A stretch of 64,000 nt of DNA from UBA2210 sp036825195 (GCA_036825195.1 DAISYQ010000001.1:62001-126000); one strand, 5' to 3'. Shown: positions 53,203 through 63,230, counted from the stretch's first letter. A program made the numbers and translations. The notes: generated from the sequence alone by a model not told the origin.

Positions 53203-53652
53203 TCATATCCTCTTTTTGCGGAAAAATCTACTCAAAATTTCACCACACTTTTCCTGAAGCACCCCGCCTGTTATTTCAACGGTATGATTGAGCTTCCTGT
53301 CGCGCAGCATATCATACAGCGAAAGCGCTCCCCCCTTGAGGTCCGTGGCGCCGAAGACGAGTCTCGCTATTCTTGCATGAACGATCGCCCCCGCGCACAT
53401 CGGGCAGGGCTCAATGGTCACATACAGCGTGGCTCCGTTAAGTCTGTAATTCTCCGTCCTGTCCGCAGCCTCCCGGATAGCAAGCATTTCCGCATGGGCG
53501 GTCGGATCGTTCATCAGGATAGGACTGTTATGAGTCTTTGCAAGAACCCTTCCCTCCATGGTGATCACGGCACCCACGGGTACCTCTCCCAGTTCGAGGG
53601 CGGACTCGGCTTCGCTCAGGGCCATTCTCATAAAATACTCATCGCCTTGCAT
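53203..53652 (-). CDS. tadA: tRNA-specific adenosine deaminase
   Basis: 149 residues. Deaminase zinc site HAEMLA (His and Glu, near 53-55) and PCPMC (near 83-87). It converts the wobble adenosine of tRNA-Arg(ACG) to inosine. It lies just upstream of the two tRNA-Ser genes on the same strand. Confidence 0.95.
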   Translation of the reverse strand: MQGDEYFMRMALSEAESALELGEVPVGAVITMEGRVLAKTHNSPILMNDPTAHAEMLAIREAADRTENYRLNGATLYVTIEPCPMCAGAIVHARIARLVFGATDLKGGALSLYDMLRDRKLNHTVEITGGVLQEKCGEILSRFFRKKRI

Positions 53653-53774
53653 TACAAAATAATATCATAGTAAACCCGAAAAGGGAAACAAGCAGACAAG
53701 AATCTTCAATCCTTCAAAAAGATGGAAACTTGATTGAAAGTACCGTATATAACTACCCTGAACGGTAAACAGAC

Positions 53775-54326
53775 ATGATTCCAAGAAAGATTTTTGTAAT
53801 AGCCATCATACTCTCACTGGCGGTTCACATTGTGCTTCTGGCACTGTCCGGTTTTCTCAGAAGCCATGAAGGCACGGATGGAGACGTGTTTACCGTCAGC
53901 CTGGATTTACATCCCTACCGGTCCGGCGAGACGAACAACAATGAACAGAAGACCTCTCCCGATGCATCGAAGGATGCCGGTCAGTCCGCCGGAAAAAGCG
54001 CCGTCGATACGATAGATCTTGACAGTACGGATACGAAGTACTACCCGTATCTGATTAAGATAAAAGAAAGTATCGACGATCGGTGGTCGTACCCTCAGGA
54101 TGCCTACATTCGGGGGGAAGGAGGCACCACCGTGATTGAATTTTCAATAATGGAACAAGGAGCCCTTGCAGATTCCCGCGTCATCGTTTCATCAGGGTAT
54201 GAATTGCTTGACACGGAATCACTGTATGCGATAAGGTCCTCCGCTCCTTTCGCACCCTTTCCCGTGGAGTTCGGCCTGGCAAAGCTCAATATTGTCGCGA
54301 AATTCAGATACTCGCTTGGAGAATAA
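53775..54326 (+). CDS. TonB-like protein (TonB C-terminal domain)
   Basis: 183 residues. One N-terminal membrane helix (about 6-28), a polar linker (45-75) and a C-terminal domain with YPYLIKIKESIDDRWSYP, then VIEFSIMEQGALADSRVIVSSGYELLDTESLYAIRSSAPFAPFP split into its usual strands. This is the TonB/TolA C-terminal plan that links the inner-membrane motor to outer-membrane receptors. No ExbB or ExbD gene is adjacent. The linker is shorter and less proline-rich than in E. coli TonB, so reach across the periplasm may depend on other proteins. Confidence 0.82.
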   Translation: MIPRKIFVIAIILSLAVHIVLLALSGFLRSHEGTDGDVFTVSLDLHPYRSGETNNNEQKTSPDASKDAGQSAGKSAVDTIDLDSTDTKYYPYLIKIKESIDDRWSYPQDAYIRGEGGTTVIEFSIMEQGALADSRVIVSSGYELLDTESLYAIRSSAPFAPFPVEFGLAKLNIVAKFRYSLGE

Positions 54327-54513
54327 CAACCCTAACCCCATATTCAGATAGCGGGACAAGGGTGGTCTCAGATGCCTCCTCAGGTGCCGACAGAATGTTA
54401 TATACGCCGAAGGGACAAAAAGGGCTCGATCCCCTGTACGCAGGGGAAACAACTCACCCCGCGAGATCGAGGTGTAGTTGCTATTTTCATAATCACGCCA
54501 AGGAACAGCATGT

Positions 54514-55737
54514 ATGAACAATGAAAAAAAAATAATGGTTTTCACCTGCGTCGCCCATTTTTTCACGCATTTTTACGAAATGATATTTCCGGCGCTGGCG
54601 ATACCGCTTACAATTTCACTCAAGATGAGTCTGGCAGATGTACTGAAGATGAGTTTCTTCATGTATCTCCTTTACGGACTGACCGCCCTCCCCTGGGGGA
54701 TGATTTCGGACCGTTTCAATAACCGCATTACCCTGATAATCTTTTTTATCGGAACCAGCGTGGGGGCCATATTGACCGCTTTTTCGGATACCCGCACATC
54801 CCTGATGCTTTCCCTCGCCGTTATCGGCCTCTTCGCAAGCAGCTACCATCCTGCCGGAATGGGTTTGATTTCGCTGGGCATGAAAAACAGGGGAATGGCT
54901 CTCGGTATCAACGGCGTCGCGGGGAATATCGGGATGATCAGCGCCCCCTTTACCGCCGGCCTCCTGAACTGGCTGGTCGGCTGGGAAGTCACTTACATGA
55001 TAATCGGAGCCCTTTGTCTGATCTGGGGAATCACACTGTTCATGGTGGATATCGACGAGACGCCGGTGCACGCAGAGGCCACGGAAAACACGACGAACGC
55101 CAACAATAATAACAGCACCATGAAATATTTTCTGATCCTGTGCATTATCGTGACTATCGCCGGTCTCGTTTACCGGGGTAACAGCGTTGTGCTTCCTGCG
55201 TACCTTGAACTCAAGGCCTCGTTTCTCTGGGACTTTCTCAGTGGCATATCTCTGCCGAACATAACCGGCGCAAAGACGGCTGCGGCCACACTGCTGGCTT
55301 CAATCATCTATCTTATCGGTATCCCGGGACAGATCTTGGGTGGCAAATTGGCGGACAAATACGATCTCAGATGGCTGTACTTTGCGTTCCACGGTCTCAG
55401 TCTCCCCTTCATCATCCTGATGGGTGTGATCAGCCAGGAACTGCTCGTTCTGTCGGCCGGTCTTTATATCTTTTTCGCCCTGGGCATGCAGCCCATCGAA
55501 AACAGTCTCGTGGCGAAATATACACCGAAAAAGTGGAGGAGCACCGGATACGGAATAAAATTCATCCTGGTTTTCGGGATAGGATCATTTTCCGTCTATA
55601 TCGTGGGATGGATCAAGGAACTGTGGAACCTCAACGTGGTGTACTTCTTCGCCGCGGGTCTGGTGGCCCTTCTGGTCTTTTTTATCGCCGTCCTTATCAG
55701 GGTTTCGAGGGGAACCACCTGCAGGAACAATGAATGA
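54514..55737 (+). CDS. Major facilitator superfamily transporter
   Basis: 407 residues with 12 predicted membrane helices. The motif between helices 2 and 3 (WGMISDRFNNR) is the MFS A motif, and a similar GGKLADKYDLRW lies in the second half. A central insertion near 185-200 is Asn-rich (NTTNANNNNST). The gene overlaps the BtuF-like gene by four bases, so they are translated together. Substrate unknown; the partner suggests a corrinoid, siderophore or metal chelate. Confidence 0.85.
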   Translation: MNNEKKIMVFTCVAHFFTHFYEMIFPALAIPLTISLKMSLADVLKMSFFMYLLYGLTALPWGMISDRFNNRITLIIFFIGTSVGAILTAFSDTRTSLMLSLAVIGLFASSYHPAGMGLISLGMKNRGMALGINGVAGNIGMISAPFTAGLLNWLVGWEVTYMIIGALCLIWGITLFMVDIDETPVHAEATENTTNANNNNSTMKYFLILCIIVTIAGLVYRGNSVVLPAYLELKASFLWDFLSGISLPNITGAKTAAATLLASIIYLIGIPGQILGGKLADKYDLRWLYFAFHGLSLPFIILMGVISQELLVLSAGLYIFFALGMQPIENSLVAKYTPKKWRSTGYGIKFILVFGIGSFSVYIVGWIKELWNLNVVYFFAAGLVALLVFFIAVLIRVSRGTTCRNNE

Positions 55738-56615
55738 ACATACGAACACCCATAGCGGTCCTCCTGGTCGCAATCCTTTGCATCCCGGCTGTGGGAGATG
55801 CCCGGACATACATTGATCACATCGGAAGGGAGGTATCCCTCTCCTCTCCGCCGTGCAGGATCGTGTCGCTTGCCCCCGGCGTAACGGAGACCCTCTTCGC
55901 CCTCGGTCTGGACAAAGAGATAGCGGGCGTGACGACATTCTGCGATTATCCGCGGGCAGCCGCCTCAAAGCGGAAAATAGGGGGTCTGATCAATCCATCC
56001 ATAGAAGAAATCGTATCGCTCGACCCGGATCTCGTGATCGGCACCGCAGACGGGAACAGGAAGGAAACGGTTAACCGGCTGGAGAAAATAGGTCTGCCGG
56101 TGTACGTTGTTAACCCCGGAGGCCTCGATGAGATACTCGCCATGATATCGGATATGGGAGAGGTTACGGGAAGGACACAAGAGGCGGCCCGACTGCTCGA
56201 CAGCCTCCGCAAGAGGATCGACCGTGTCGCCTCGCTGACGAAGGACTCCCCGCGCCCCGGAGTCTTTTTTCAGATAGGGGAGGGCGCCATGATAACCGCC
56301 GGCAAGGATACCGTTATCGACAGACTGATCAGGGCCGCCGGAGGTCAAAACATTGCGGGAGATTCGACAATACGATATCCGCGGTTCGGCATCGAGACAC
56401 TGATCCTGAAGAATCCCGATATTATCATTGAAGCGTCAGCGAGAGACGACGCCTCGTCCATCAAAAAGAGGTGGGAGAAATGGGAGAATATTGCCGCCGT
56501 GCATGAGGGAAATATTCATGTCATCGATCCCGATCTGGTAAGCCGTCCCGCCCCCCGCATCGTGGACGGACTCGAAACCATGGCAGGGATCATCCACCCC
56601 GAGATTGCGTGGTAG
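55734..56615 (+). CDS. Periplasmic binding protein, BtuF/FepB-like (cobalamin or Fe-siderophore)
   Basis: 293 residues with a signal peptide (1-23). Helical-backbone class III binding fold: RIVSLAPGVTETLFALGL, INPSIEEIVSLDPDLVIG, VYVVNPGGLDEILAMISDMG and AAGGQNIAGDS. Such proteins normally serve an ABC importer with a BtuC permease and BtuD ATPase, neither of which is nearby. Instead it is coupled to an MFS protein, an unusual pair. It ends eight bases from the converging trpA stop. Confidence 0.85.
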   Translation: MNIRTPIAVLLVAILCIPAVGDARTYIDHIGREVSLSSPPCRIVSLAPGVTETLFALGLDKEIAGVTTFCDYPRAAASKRKIGGLINPSIEEIVSLDPDLVIGTADGNRKETVNRLEKIGLPVYVVNPGGLDEILAMISDMGEVTGRTQEAARLLDSLRKRIDRVASLTKDSPRPGVFFQIGEGAMITAGKDTVIDRLIRAAGGQNIAGDSTIRYPRFGIETLILKNPDIIIEASARDDASSIKKRWEKWENIAAVHEGNIHVIDPDLVSRPAPRIVDGLETMAGIIHPEIAW

Positions 56616-56623
56616 CGTGCCGA

Positions 56624-57427
56624 TTACAACGCGGGTTCGATCGCATCTTTGATACTGCGCGCATACCCTGAAACGATATCCATCAGGACCTCCTCCCCGC
56701 TGTTTTCCTCGATCAGACGGACAAAGGCGCTGCCGATGACAACCCCGTCGGCGTGGAGCGCAATCCGGCGGGCCTGTTCCGGGGTGGATATCCCGAAACC
56801 GACGGCGACAGGCAGCGTGGTTATGGCCCGTATCCGTTTCACATCTCTTTTAATATCAGCAATCCGGGGCTTTGTAGTCCCCGTGACGCCGGTGACGGAT
56901 ATATAGTAGAGAAATCCCCCGGCATCACGGGAAATCTTCTTTATCCGTTCGTCGGTAGTCGTCGGCGCGATGAGGGAGATGAAGTCGATTCCTGCCCGGT
57001 CCGTGTATCTTCTCAGTTCGTCTGACTCCTCCGGCGGGAGATCGACAACCAGTATTCCGTCGACGCCGGCCGCACGTGCCCTCATCGCAAAGGATTCGTT
57101 CCCATAACTGAGTATCGGGTTGTAATATCCGAAGAGGACGATCGGAATCTCGCTGACTGCTCTGATTTCTTCGATCATATCAAGGATGGCTTCGAAGGTC
57201 TCCCCTCGCTCAAGGGCCCGGTGAGAAGCGGCCTGTATGATGGGACCGTCGGCCGTCGGATCGGAGAAGGGCACACCGATCTCCACGATATCCACACCGA
57301 CCCGGTCCAGCCTCAATATTATTTCCTTTGTTGCCTCAAGGCTCGGATCTCCCGCCGTCAGGTAGGCAACCAGGGCTTTTGATCCTTGCTCCTTTAATCT
57401 TCTGAATTTTTCTTCGATCCTGCTCAC
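56624..57427 (-). CDS. trpA: Tryptophan synthase alpha chain
   Basis: 267 residues. VEIGVPFSDPTADGPIIQAA contains the catalytic Glu and Asp, and GFGISTPEQARRI the phosphate-binding end. It cleaves indole-3-glycerol phosphate to indole, which is channelled to TrpB. Last gene of the trp operon; overlaps trpB by four bases. Confidence 0.97.
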   Translation of the reverse strand: MSRIEEKFRRLKEQGSKALVAYLTAGDPSLEATKEIILRLDRVGVDIVEIGVPFSDPTADGPIIQAASHRALERGETFEAILDMIEEIRAVSEIPIVLFGYYNPILSYGNESFAMRARAAGVDGILVVDLPPEESDELRRYTDRAGIDFISLIAPTTTDERIKKISRDAGGFLYYISVTGVTGTTKPRIADIKRDVKRIRAITTLPVAVGFGISTPEQARRIALHADGVVIGSAFVRLIEENSGEEVLMDIVSGYARSIKDAIEPAL

Positions 57428-58620
57428 AGCCGGCCTTTCTCCCTTCTCTCTTCGATGATACCGAGGTCCTTGTCTCCCCTCCCTGACAGGTTTACCACTA
57501 TGATCTTGTCACGGTCCAGCGTGGGGGCCAGCTTTACCGCGTAGGCGATGGCGTGGGAACTTTCCATAGCGGGAATTATCCCCTCGTACCGTGACAGGAA
57601 CAGGAAGGCATGAAGGGCCTCCTCGTCGTCTATCGTCACATACCGGGCCCTTCCCGTCTCGTGAAAGTAGCTGTGTTCCGGACCGACGCCGGGATAGTCT
57701 AGACCGGCCGCGATGGAATAGGCATCGTATATCTGCCCGCCGTCATCCTGAAGGAGATAGGTCTTGTTCCCGTGAAGGACACCGAGTTTTCCCGCCGTTA
57801 TGCTTGCCGCGTGCATTCCCGTTTCAATGCCAGCGCCCGCTGCCTCCACACCGATCATCTCGACGGCCGGATCATTTCTGAAGGGCCAGAAGAGGCCCAT
57901 GGCGTTGCTTCCCCCGCCCACGCAGGCGATCAGAACATCGGGGAGCCTTCCCTCATGGTGCATGATCTGCCTCCGCGTCTCCCTGCCGATCACGGTCTGA
58001 AAGTCGCGCACCATCATCGGATAGGGGTGAGGGCCCGCCGTGCTGCCGATGACATAAAAGGTATCCTTCACCCGCGAGACCCACTGACGCATCGCCTCGT
58101 TCATGGCGTCTTTGAGCGTGCCGGTCCCGGACGAGACGGGCACAACCTCCGCTCCCAGGATCTTCATCCGCAGGACATTGGGGGCCTGCCGTCGGATATC
58201 CTCCTCACCCATGAAGACGTGACACTCCATCCCGAAGAGGGCCGCGGCCGTGGCGGTCGCCACGCCATGCTGACCGGCCCCCGTCTCCGCCATAATCCGG
58301 GTCTTTCCCATTCTCTTCGCAAGGAGGACCTGTCCCAAGGTGTTGTTGATCTTGTGGGCCCCGGTATGGTTGAGATCTTCGCGCTTCAGGTAGATCTTTG
58401 CGCCCCCCAGCTTCTCCGTCAGCCCCCTTGCGAGATAGAGCGGTGTCTCCCGCCCCGAGTATTCACGCAGATAGAAGGCAAGCTCCTTTCTGAACGCCGG
58501 GTCTTTCTTTGCTCCGCGATAGGCCTCTTCCAGTTCCATGAGGGCCGGCATGAGCGTCTCGGCGGCATACCGTCCGCCAAAGAGGCCGAAATGGCCCTTC
58601 CGGTCCGGCATTGTTTTCAT
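57424..58620 (-). CDS. trpB: Tryptophan synthase beta chain
   Basis: 398 residues from the ATG at 58620 (MKTMPDRKGHFGLFGG), the normal TrpB length; a start at 58656 would overlap trpF. The PLP lysine is in HTGAHKINNTLGQ; GGGSNAMG and EGIIPAMESSHA are further TrpB marks. It condenses indole with serine. The gene follows trpF with a short gap and overlaps trpA. Confidence 0.97.
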   Translation of the reverse strand: MKTMPDRKGHFGLFGGRYAAETLMPALMELEEAYRGAKKDPAFRKELAFYLREYSGRETPLYLARGLTEKLGGAKIYLKREDLNHTGAHKINNTLGQVLLAKRMGKTRIMAETGAGQHGVATATAAALFGMECHVFMGEEDIRRQAPNVLRMKILGAEVVPVSSGTGTLKDAMNEAMRQWVSRVKDTFYVIGSTAGPHPYPMMVRDFQTVIGRETRRQIMHHEGRLPDVLIACVGGGSNAMGLFWPFRNDPAVEMIGVEAAGAGIETGMHAASITAGKLGVLHGNKTYLLQDDGGQIYDAYSIAAGLDYPGVGPEHSYFHETGRARYVTIDDEEALHAFLFLSRYEGIIPAMESSHAIAYAVKLAPTLDRDKIIVVNLSGRGDKDLGIIEERREKGRL

Positions 58621-58645
58621 CGTATAGTTTTGTCCTGTTACATGG

Positions 58646-59305
58646 TTAATGATCATGAAAAATGGTACCCTCTCTTCTTTCCGCACGCCCGTTGGCGCTG
58701 CGGATTATTCTGATAATTTCCCTGACCTTGTCGTGATCCTTCTTTCCCGGCGACGACTCGACACCGCTGTTGATATCCACGGCACGCGGGGATACTGCCG
58801 TAATTGCGTCCTCTATATTTGAGCTGTTCAACCCGCCGGAGAGGATCAGGGGATGTGTCTCCCCGATTGTTCCGGCCAGCCCCCAGTTCGATATCTTTCC
58901 CGTCCCTCCATACAGACCGGGAGCAACGGCATCAACGAGAATCGCCCTCACCGGATAGTCTGTTAATTGCTCAAGATCCGCCGCGCTCTGAGGTGAGAGG
59001 GCCTTGATGACCGTCGCTGCGGGGAACCGACTGCAGAACCTCGGCGTCTCATCACCGTGGAACTGAAGGAAGTCGAGACCGCAGATCCCGGAGATATGCT
59101 CGATCCTCTCTGGTTGATCGTTGACGAAGACCCCGACCTTTGCCACTTCTTGAGGCAGTTTTCCGATGATTTCCCGCGCCCGCTTCGGCGACAGGTAGCG
59201 CGGGCTTCTCTGGTAGAAGATGAAACCCAGTGCGTCGGCACCGGCCTCACAGGCGGCCATGGCATCATCGAGACTGGTTATTCCGCAGATCTTTATTTCC
59301 ATCAC
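58646..59305 (-). CDS. trpF: Phosphoribosylanthranilate isomerase
   Basis: 219 residues. KICGITSLDDA at the N terminus carries the catalytic Cys, VDAVAPGLYGGTGKISNW and LSGGLNSSNI form the active site and phosphate loop, and a later VDINSGVESSPGKKD segment is conserved. The start overlaps trpC. It is a separate gene here, not fused to trpC. Confidence 0.96.
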   Translation of the reverse strand: MMEIKICGITSLDDAMAACEAGADALGFIFYQRSPRYLSPKRAREIIGKLPQEVAKVGVFVNDQPERIEHISGICGLDFLQFHGDETPRFCSRFPAATVIKALSPQSAADLEQLTDYPVRAILVDAVAPGLYGGTGKISNWGLAGTIGETHPLILSGGLNSSNIEDAITAVSPRAVDINSGVESSPGKKDHDKVREIIRIIRSANGRAERREGTIFHDH

Positions 59306-60090
59306 AGGTCGCTCCCCCCTATACCCAGCAGTCCTCTGAGCGCCGCACCTGGATCGGGTGCTTTCATGAGTGTTTCACCGACGAGAAAGGTATGGATTCC
59401 TCCCGTCATCAGTCGTTCCATGTCCCCCCGTCCCTCGATACCGCTCTCGCTGATTTTGACCTTCCCCTCGGGAATGAGAGGCGCCAGTTCAAGACTGGTG
59501 TTCAGGTCGGTGGAAAAGGTCTGCAGATTCCGGTTGTTAATCCCGATGATCTGCGCCCCGGCTGCGAGGGCCCGCTCCAGTTCATGCCGTGAGTGGACCT
59601 CGACCAGAGAGGCAAGCTCCAGCGTCTCGGCAAGGTCTATCAGGTGCTCCAGATCCGGCCCCTCCAGGATGGCCGCGATAAGAAGGACGGCATCCGCGCC
59701 GATAATCCGCGTTTCGCAGATCTGGTAGGCGTCGATGATGAAATCCTTCCTGAGGAGGGGAATCGAAACCCGTTTCTTTATCTCGGAAAGGTAGGCATTC
59801 TTCCCCTCGAAGAAGGTCTCGTCCGTCAGGACGGAGATGGCCGCAGCCCCATTCTCTTCGTAGAGGGAGGCGATCGCGAGAGGATCGAAGTCTTCCCGTA
59901 TCCTTCCCTTGGACGGCGAGGAGCGTTTCACCTCGGCGATGACGGCACAGTCAGAGCCGCTGACGGCCGCTTCGAAGCTGCGCGGAGTCGGCCTGTCCAG
60001 GGCGGCCTCCCGCATCGCGTCGAGAGATGTTGACATTCTCAGGCGTTCGACCTCTTTCCTCTTTACTTGTACGATCCGGTCCAGAATCAT
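59302..60090 (-). CDS. trpC: Indole-3-glycerol phosphate synthase
   Basis: 262 residues. AEVKRSSPSKG contains the catalytic Lys; ISVLTDETFFEGKNAYL, LLRKDFIIDAYQI and IGINNRNLQTF are typical. Starts eight bases after trpD and overlaps trpF by four. Confidence 0.96.
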   Translation of the reverse strand: MILDRIVQVKRKEVERLRMSTSLDAMREAALDRPTPRSFEAAVSGSDCAVIAEVKRSSPSKGRIREDFDPLAIASLYEENGAAAISVLTDETFFEGKNAYLSEIKKRVSIPLLRKDFIIDAYQICETRIIGADAVLLIAAILEGPDLEHLIDLAETLELASLVEVHSRHELERALAAGAQIIGINNRNLQTFSTDLNTSLELAPLIPEGKVKISESGIEGRGDMERLMTGGIHTFLVGETLMKAPDPGAALRGLLGIGGSDL

Positions 60091-60098
60091 CGTTTCCC

Positions 60099-61109
60099 TC
60101 AGCTGTTACTCATCTCTATCAGGTCTCGCAATTTTTTGATGGCCGCTCCGCTGTCGATGCAGTCTTTCGCAACAGAGATCCCTTCTTTGACGGTTTTTGC
60201 CTTTTCGCCTGCCACAATGGCCAGCCCGGCGTTGAGAAGAACGATCTTCCGGCAGGCGCCGTTCTTTCCCGACAGGACATCCTTCGCGATCTGAGCGTTC
60301 GCCGAGGCATCGCTCCCGCGAAGCTCCTCGATGTTATAGGTTTCGCCGAAGAGATCAACCGGGTTGATGTTGTAGGTGGTGACCAGTCCCTCTTTCAGTT
60401 CAGAGACGCGCGTCTCGCCCGTCACCGTGGCCTCGTCGAGACCGTCGGAGCCATGGACCACGAAGGCCCTCTTCGTCCCCAGGTTTTTCAGGACGTTGGC
60501 AACCATCTCCGTCAAAGCGGGATCGTAAACCCCGAGGAGCTGGGCCGTCGCCCCCGCAGGATTCGTGAGGGGACCCAGCATGTTGAATATGGTCCGTATC
60601 CCGATCTCCCTGCGCGGCCCGATGGCGTACTTCATGGCGCCGTGGAGCCGGGGAGCAAAGAGAAAGCCGATTCCGATCTGCTGGATGCACTCCTCCACGA
60701 TCTCCGGCCCGACGCCGATATTCACGCCGAGGGCCTCGAGGACGTCCGCGCTCCCGCATCCGCTGGAGACGGCCCTATTTCCGTGTTTCGCCACGGTGAT
60801 TCCCGCCGCCGCGACGACAAAAGCCGCCGTCGTGGAAATATTGAAGGTATTCATACCATCCCCGCCGGTCCCGCAGGTATCGACGATAACCGATGAACGT
60901 GCGTCGATCCGCGTCGCCTTCCGGCGCATGATCCGTGCCGCCCCGGTCACCTCATCGACCGTCTCCCCCTTGAGCCGGAGGGCCGTGATGAAGGCCGCTA
61001 TCTGCGCGTCCGTGGCCCTCCCCTCCATCACCTCATCCATTACTTCCATCATCTCGCGTTCCATGAGGTTATCTTTCGCTACTACCTTTCCGATCGCCTC
61101 TCTGATCAT
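60099..61109 (-). CDS. trpD: Anthranilate phosphoribosyltransferase
   Basis: 336 residues. CGTGGDGMNTFNISTT binds PRPP, and the AVSSGCGSADVLEALG and GPLTNPAGA segments are typical. It transfers phosphoribose to anthranilate. It is separate from trpG. ATGA overlap with trpG. Confidence 0.96.
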   Translation of the reverse strand: MIREAIGKVVAKDNLMEREMMEVMDEVMEGRATDAQIAAFITALRLKGETVDEVTGAARIMRRKATRIDARSSVIVDTCGTGGDGMNTFNISTTAAFVVAAAGITVAKHGNRAVSSGCGSADVLEALGVNIGVGPEIVEECIQQIGIGFLFAPRLHGAMKYAIGPRREIGIRTIFNMLGPLTNPAGATAQLLGVYDPALTEMVANVLKNLGTKRAFVVHGSDGLDEATVTGETRVSELKEGLVTTYNINPVDLFGETYNIEELRGSDASANAQIAKDVLSGKNGACRKIVLLNAGLAIVAGEKAKTVKEGISVAKDCIDSGAAIKKLRDLIEMSNS

Positions 61110-61699
61110 GACGCGTACTCCTTTCCGTTGTTTCCTTTCATATCGAGAAAATTTTTGAGTATCCTCTTCCCGTTCGGCGTCAGGATCGACTCGGGGTGAA
61201 ACTGTATCCCCTCCACCGGGTAGTCGTGGTGCCTGACGCCCATTATCTCACCCTCCTCGGTCTCGGCACTGATCTCCAGACAGGGGGGGAGGGATTCTTT
61301 CCTAATGAGCAGGGAATGATACCTTCCTGCCTCGAAGGGGCTGGGAAGCCCCCTGAAAATCGTCCTCCCGTCATTGATGACACCGGAGGTCTTGCCGTGC
61401 ATCAGCCTGCCGGCCCTGACAACATCGGCGCCGAAGGCGTGACCGATGGCCTGGTGCCCCAGACAGATCCCCATGATGGGGAAGGTCGTATGGAACCGCC
61501 TGATCACATCCACGGTGATCCCGGCTTCCTCCGGTGAACCGGGACCGGGGGACAGGAAGATCGCATCGGGGCGCATCTCTTCGATCTCATCGAGGGTGAT
61601 CTCGTCGTTGCGATGAACCGCCACCTCCTCGCCCATCTGTCCGAGATACTGGACGAGATTGTACGTAAACGAATCATAATTATCGATCATCAGAATCAT
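61106..61699 (-). CDS. trpG: Anthranilate synthase, glutamine amidotransferase component
   Basis: 197 residues from the ATG at 61699 (MILMIDNYDSFTYN), overlapping the trpE stop by four bases; the longer frame upstream is in trpE. Class I amidotransferase with the catalytic Cys in GICLGHQAIG, and the His-Glu pair in GIQFHPESI. It supplies ammonia to TrpE. It might also serve folate synthesis as PabA. Confidence 0.96.
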   Translation of the reverse strand: MILMIDNYDSFTYNLVQYLGQMGEEVAVHRNDEITLDEIEEMRPDAIFLSPGPGSPEEAGITVDVIRRFHTTFPIMGICLGHQAIGHAFGADVVRAGRLMHGKTSGVINDGRTIFRGLPSPFEAGRYHSLLIRKESLPPCLEISAETEEGEIMGVRHHDYPVEGIQFHPESILTPNGKRILKNFLDMKGNNGKEYAS

Positions 61700-63204
61700 T
61701 TTTGTTCTCCATTGTTGTGTATTATTTGAAAGTCCGAGGCGGCAAGCCTGATGGCCTGCATCATCCCCTCGCCCTTGTTGACCGTTTCCTGATATTCCGC
61801 ATCCGGGTCGGAGTCCGCGACGATCCCCGCGCCGACCTGGACAAAAATCGTATCGTCTTTGACGGTCATGGTCCTGATGGTGATGCACAGGTCCATATTC
61901 CCCGTATAGCTGAAATAGCCGACGGCCCCGCCGTAGGGACCCCGCCGGGTCGGTTCCAGTTCGTCGATAATCTCCATGGCCCTGATCTTGGGCGCACCCG
62001 AGAGGGTCCCCGCGGGGAAGGTGGCCCTCAACACATCAAAGCAGTCCTTCCCTCGGGCCAGGTTGGCCTGGATGTTTGAGACAAGGTGCATGACGTGGGA
62101 GTACCGCTCCACCGTCATCAGCTGATTGACCTGGACGCTGCCGGTCTGCGCGATCCGACCCAGATCGTTTCTCCCGAGATCGACGAGCATGACATGCTCC
62201 GCCCGCTCTTTGGGGTCGCGGAGGAGTTCGTCGGCAAGGGCCCGGTCTTCCTGTTCGGTTTTCCCTCTCTTCCTTGTTCCGGCAATGGGTCTGAGTTCCA
62301 CAACCCCCTCTTCAAGACGGACCATCACCTCCGGCGAGGAACCGATGAGAGTCAGGTCATCGGCTTTCAGATAGAAGAGGTAGGGCGAGGGGTTGATATA
62401 GCGGAGCGCCCGGTAGAGATCCACGGGGTCCCGGTCGCTTTGCATCTCGAAACGCTGAGAGAGGACGACCTGGATAATGTCCCCCGCGACGATATGTTCC
62501 TTGGCCTGCTCCACCATGGCCTTGTAATTATCCGGCGTCATATTCGACCGGAGGGTGGAATCCACCGCAGCCTTCGGGGACATATCGACCTTCTCAAGGG
62601 GCGCCCGGATGATCCCGATCACCTCTTCGATCTTTTGGGTTGTCTCTTCGTAGAGGGCGCGAAGCTCTTCCTGCCCTTCTGTGAAGGCGCAGGCCACGAT
62701 CTTGATCGTGTGCCGGACGTTGTCGAAGATAATCAGCGTGTCGGTGATCAGAAAGACGGCGTCATCGGTGTGCAGATCGTCCGCGGCAGCGGCGGGCAGC
62801 CGCTCGAAGTACCGGACCATATCGTAGCCGAGGAACCCCACGGCGCCTCCGTAGAACCGCGGGAGGCCCTCCACGGTGACGGGACGGTAGCGTGCCATCA
62901 GCTCTCTCATGAACCGCATGGGGTCTCCGCCGTGTTTATGGCGCTCTATCGCTCCGTTCTCCTGAATAAGAACGTCGTCCCCCCTGACCCTGAAGATCGC
63001 GCGGGAGTCGGAACCGAGAAAGGTGTAGCGACCCCACTTTTCGCCGCCCTCCACGCTCTCCAGGAGAAAGACGTGCTTCCCGGAGCGCAGCTTCATGAGG
63101 ACCGAAACGGGGGTTTCCGTGTCGGCCAGGATCTCCCGGTAGACGGGGATCAGGTTCCCCTCGCGGGTCAGTTTTTCAAATGTCTCAAAAGACGGACTGT
63201 ACAT
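61696..63204 (-). CDS. trpE: Anthranilate synthase component I
   Basis: 502 residues, full length. The chorismate-binding half contains PIAGTRKRGKT, LVDLGRNDLGR and FPAGTLSGAPKIRAM. The N-terminal part has the tryptophan-binding feedback site: LLESVEGGEKWGRYTFLG resembles the LLES element. GAGGTAAC lies before the ATG. First structural gene of trpEGDCFBA, controlled by the leader at 63231-63409. Confidence 0.97.
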   Translation of the reverse strand: MYSPSFETFEKLTREGNLIPVYREILADTETPVSVLMKLRSGKHVFLLESVEGGEKWGRYTFLGSDSRAIFRVRGDDVLIQENGAIERHKHGGDPMRFMRELMARYRPVTVEGLPRFYGGAVGFLGYDMVRYFERLPAAAADDLHTDDAVFLITDTLIIFDNVRHTIKIVACAFTEGQEELRALYEETTQKIEEVIGIIRAPLEKVDMSPKAAVDSTLRSNMTPDNYKAMVEQAKEHIVAGDIIQVVLSQRFEMQSDRDPVDLYRALRYINPSPYLFYLKADDLTLIGSSPEVMVRLEEGVVELRPIAGTRKRGKTEQEDRALADELLRDPKERAEHVMLVDLGRNDLGRIAQTGSVQVNQLMTVERYSHVMHLVSNIQANLARGKDCFDVLRATFPAGTLSGAPKIRAMEIIDELEPTRRGPYGGAVGYFSYTGNMDLCITIRTMTVKDDTIFVQVGAGIVADSDPDAEYQETVNKGEGMMQAIRLAASDFQIIHNNGEQK

Positions 63205-63230
63205 ATGTGTTACCTCTGTTTCACAAATAA

